The notes under the pieces are model-generated. The model was given only the letters and a program-made list of their open reading frames with translations, was not told the DNA's origin and did not search any database. A stretch of 8,565 bases of DNA from Moraxellaceae bacterium (lineage in GTDB: Bacteria; Pseudomonadota; Gammaproteobacteria; Pseudomonadales; Moraxellaceae): the NCBI GenBank assembly GCA_014378805.1, contig JACMMY010000292.1:1-8565 (forward strand), read 5' to 3'. This document shows, in pieces, positions 7,528 to 8,565 of this stretch. The position numbers and the translations under genes were made by a program. Numbering within the stretch: position 1 is the stretch's first letter; each line of letters begins with the position of its first letter.

Positions 7528-7630
7528 AACGACATTAACCTCTTGATGTTTTATCTAAATATAAATTTTGTCCTGTGGTCTAATATATCTCACTTTGTTT
7601 ACCTTGCGCATGGTTCTTAGGGGTAGTTGT

Positions 7631-8332
7631 ATGGCATTTCTGGCTGCAGAAAGTTTGTCGGAACAAATTGCACGACATATTGGTGAGCAAATTATCACTG
7701 GTGAGTTGGTAGAAGGTGAGCGGATCCAAGAATTACGCATCGCTAAAGATTTGAATGTGAGTCGTGGATCGGTTCGCGAGGCATTGTTGATTCTTGAACG
7801 CAGTTATTTAATTAAAATATATCCTCGCCGAGGCGCGATGGTCTCTGAACTATCAGTACAACAAATTAAATCATTGTTTGAAGCCGGCACGTTGATGTTG
7901 GGCGCGATGGTTCACCGAACCAGTGAAACATGGCGTCAGACCGACGGTGAGCGGATGAATCTTGTGCTGGCAGAACTGTCCGTACATGTGAAAGCAGGCG
8001 ATATCGAACATTTTTATGATACTGTTTTTGCCTTCTTACAAAGTACTCATACGCTGGTCGGTAATGCGTATCTACGCGATATTTTTGATAATTTATTGCC
8101 AGCATTTCGTCGTAGTTATTTTTTGACCTTGAATACGTCCAAGCGTGAATTGCAAGAAGCCTATGATTTGTTCAAATTAGTTATTGATGCAATCATGATT
8201 CGTAAAGGTGAGCAGTCTGCTGTTTTTATGGAAGATTTTTGTCGTCATTTACGCAATCTGGTTTTAGATTCTTTGGCGCGGATGAAGCAGATCGAATTGG
8301 CTTGGGCGCAACGTTCACGGCGTGGAAAATAA
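7631..8332 (+). CDS. GntR-family regulator, FadR/FCD subfamily
   Basis: This is a DNA-binding transcription factor whose targets are unknown. The 233-residue protein has an N-terminal winged helix-turn-helix (about 5-72): LSEQIARHIGEQIITGEL, the GERIQELRIAKDL segment, the recognition helix VSRGSVREALLILE (43-56) and the wing IYPRRGAMVS (63-72). A C-terminal all-helical FCD-type domain follows (about 78-215). The common metal-site motif D-x2-F-H appears as D130-TVFAF, with Ala in place of His; a later His (H206 in EDFCRHL) is kept. The ATG at 7631 is chosen because AGGGG (7619-7623) lies 7 bases upstream and homologues start near LSEQIA. TTG 7568 and ATG 7610 are longer in-frame options. A FadR-type regulator next to smc is, as I recall, typical of Acinetobacter. 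The palindrome at 7303-7315 may be its operator. Confidence 0.9.
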   Translation: MAFLAAESLSEQIARHIGEQIITGELVEGERIQELRIAKDLNVSRGSVREALLILERSYLIKIYPRRGAMVSELSVQQIKSLFEAGTLMLGAMVHRTSETWRQTDGERMNLVLAELSVHVKAGDIEHFYDTVFAFLQSTHTLVGNAYLRDIFDNLLPAFRRSYFLTLNTSKRELQEAYDLFKLVIDAIMIRKGEQSAVFMEDFCRHLRNLVLDSLARMKQIELAWAQRSRRGK

Positions 8333-8373
8333 TCTTGCGCGGATTTTTGGTCGCTTCAAAAACCAATAAAAAC

Positions 8374-8417
8374 AGTGGTGTTGAACTACTGCGTAGTCTT
8401 TTGTTTTTTGCACCACT
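8374..8417 (+). terminator. Hairpin structure between gntR and smc
   Basis: A perfect 7-bp outer stem, AGTGGTG (8374-8380) with CACCACT (8411-8417), encloses a smaller hairpin ACTAC-TGC-GTAGT (8385-8397) followed by CTTTTGTTTTTT (8398-8409). The inner hairpin plus T run resembles a weak intrinsic terminator, while formation of the outer stem would hide the T run. It could limit read-through from gntR into smc. Confidence 0.4.
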
Positions 8418-8449
8418 ATTATTTATATTCACCTTCAAACGAGGTGATT

Positions 8450-8565
8450 ATGCGTTTGCGTAGTCTGCGTTTGGCAGGTTTTAAATCCTTCGTGCATCCA
8501 ACCACACTCACCTTTAAAAATGACCTTACTGCAGTTGTGGGGCCGAATGGCTGTGGCAAATCAAA
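8450..8565 (+). CDS. smc: Chromosome segregation protein SMC (5' end, cut by window)
   Basis: SMC forms long ATPase dimers that condense and align the chromosome together with ScpA and ScpB. Only the first 38 codons are present: MRLRSLRLAGFKSF, then the start of the head domain with the Walker A motif GPNGCGKS (31-38) at the window edge. LAGFKSF and GPNGCGKS are typical of bacterial SMC N-termini. The ATG at 8450 follows GAGG at 8441-8444 with a five-base spacer. The gene runs on beyond the window. GntR lies 117 bases upstream, with a hairpin between them. Confidence 0.95.
   Translation, partial: MRLRSLRLAGFKSFVHPTTLTFKNDLTAVVGPNGCGKS

Larger units (their letters stand above)
7086..7630. other. 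545-base AT-rich intergenic region between birA and gntR
   Basis: This region separates two divergent genes and should hold both promoters. I see no credible gene: open frames here (for example 7315-7620, +) give low-complexity, Ile/Leu/Asn-rich translations typical of AT-rich non-coding DNA. Notable elements are the palindrome at 7303-7315, the AT-rich inverted repeat TGTATA-N8-TATACA at 7188-7207 and promoter-like boxes near 7495-7527. The length is large compared with the tight gene spacing on the left side of the window. Confidence 0.6.

Noticed and set aside
7315..7620. Plus-strand open frame of 101 codons upstream of gntR
   Set aside because: Translation is low-complexity and Ile/Leu/Asn-rich, there is no domain, and AT-rich DNA easily gives such frames; no convincing ribosome binding site.
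8239..8463. Plus-strand frame of 74 codons spanning the gntR end and smc start
   Set aside because: It overlaps both real genes in another frame and has no domain or ribosome binding site.

Overview
The window looks like a chromosomal, core-genome stretch from a gammaproteobacterium of the Moraxellaceae, most probably Acinetobacter or a close relative. The reasons are the order accD-folC-SPOR-domain gene, the FadR-type GntR regulator placed directly before smc, the AT-rich base usage, and protein sequences (AccD with an LTHPVYGGV segment, the GntR N-terminus) that read like that genus. This assignment rests on recognition from memory, not on a database search.

Left part (1-4402, all + strand): accD (fatty-acid synthesis), folC (folate), a membrane-anchored coiled-coil protein ending in a SPOR domain (the positional counterpart of E. 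coli dedD, probably a cell-division protein), and a membrane-anchored DUF2726 protein that overlaps the SPOR gene by 22 bases and starts with TTG. The genes are tightly packed and probably co-transcribed. In E. coli, cvpA and purF follow dedD; here neither is present.

Middle part (4403-6303): a convergent hairpin at 4419-4440, then a minus-strand aromatic-acid:H+ symporter (AAHS-type MFS) gene. One missing base in a T run (5505-5507 on the + strand) splits it into two frames, so it is a probable pseudogene or a sequencing error. Upstream lies about 390 bases of AT-rich DNA without a credible gene, followed by a 49-codon fragment without a start. That fragment resembles the C-terminus of a thioredoxin-like [2Fe-2S] ferredoxin, and its stop overlaps the stop of birA.

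Right part (6300-8565): birA on the minus strand, a biotin-protein ligase without the DNA-binding domain; then a 545-base AT-rich intergenic region that contains a perfect palindrome fitting the FadR-subfamily operator pattern; then a FadR-type GntR regulator and the first 38 codons of smc (chromosome condensation), cut by the window end. BirA and AccD both belong to the acetyl-CoA carboxylase pathway: BirA biotinylates AccB, and AccD is part of the carboxyltransferase.

I see no phage, transposon, CRISPR array, tRNA or rRNA. I did not find a clearly new system. The most useful leads are the DUF2726 gene coupled to the SPOR gene, the in-frame tandem repeat of the SPOR protein, the gene decay between 4427 and 6303, and the candidate GntR operator.
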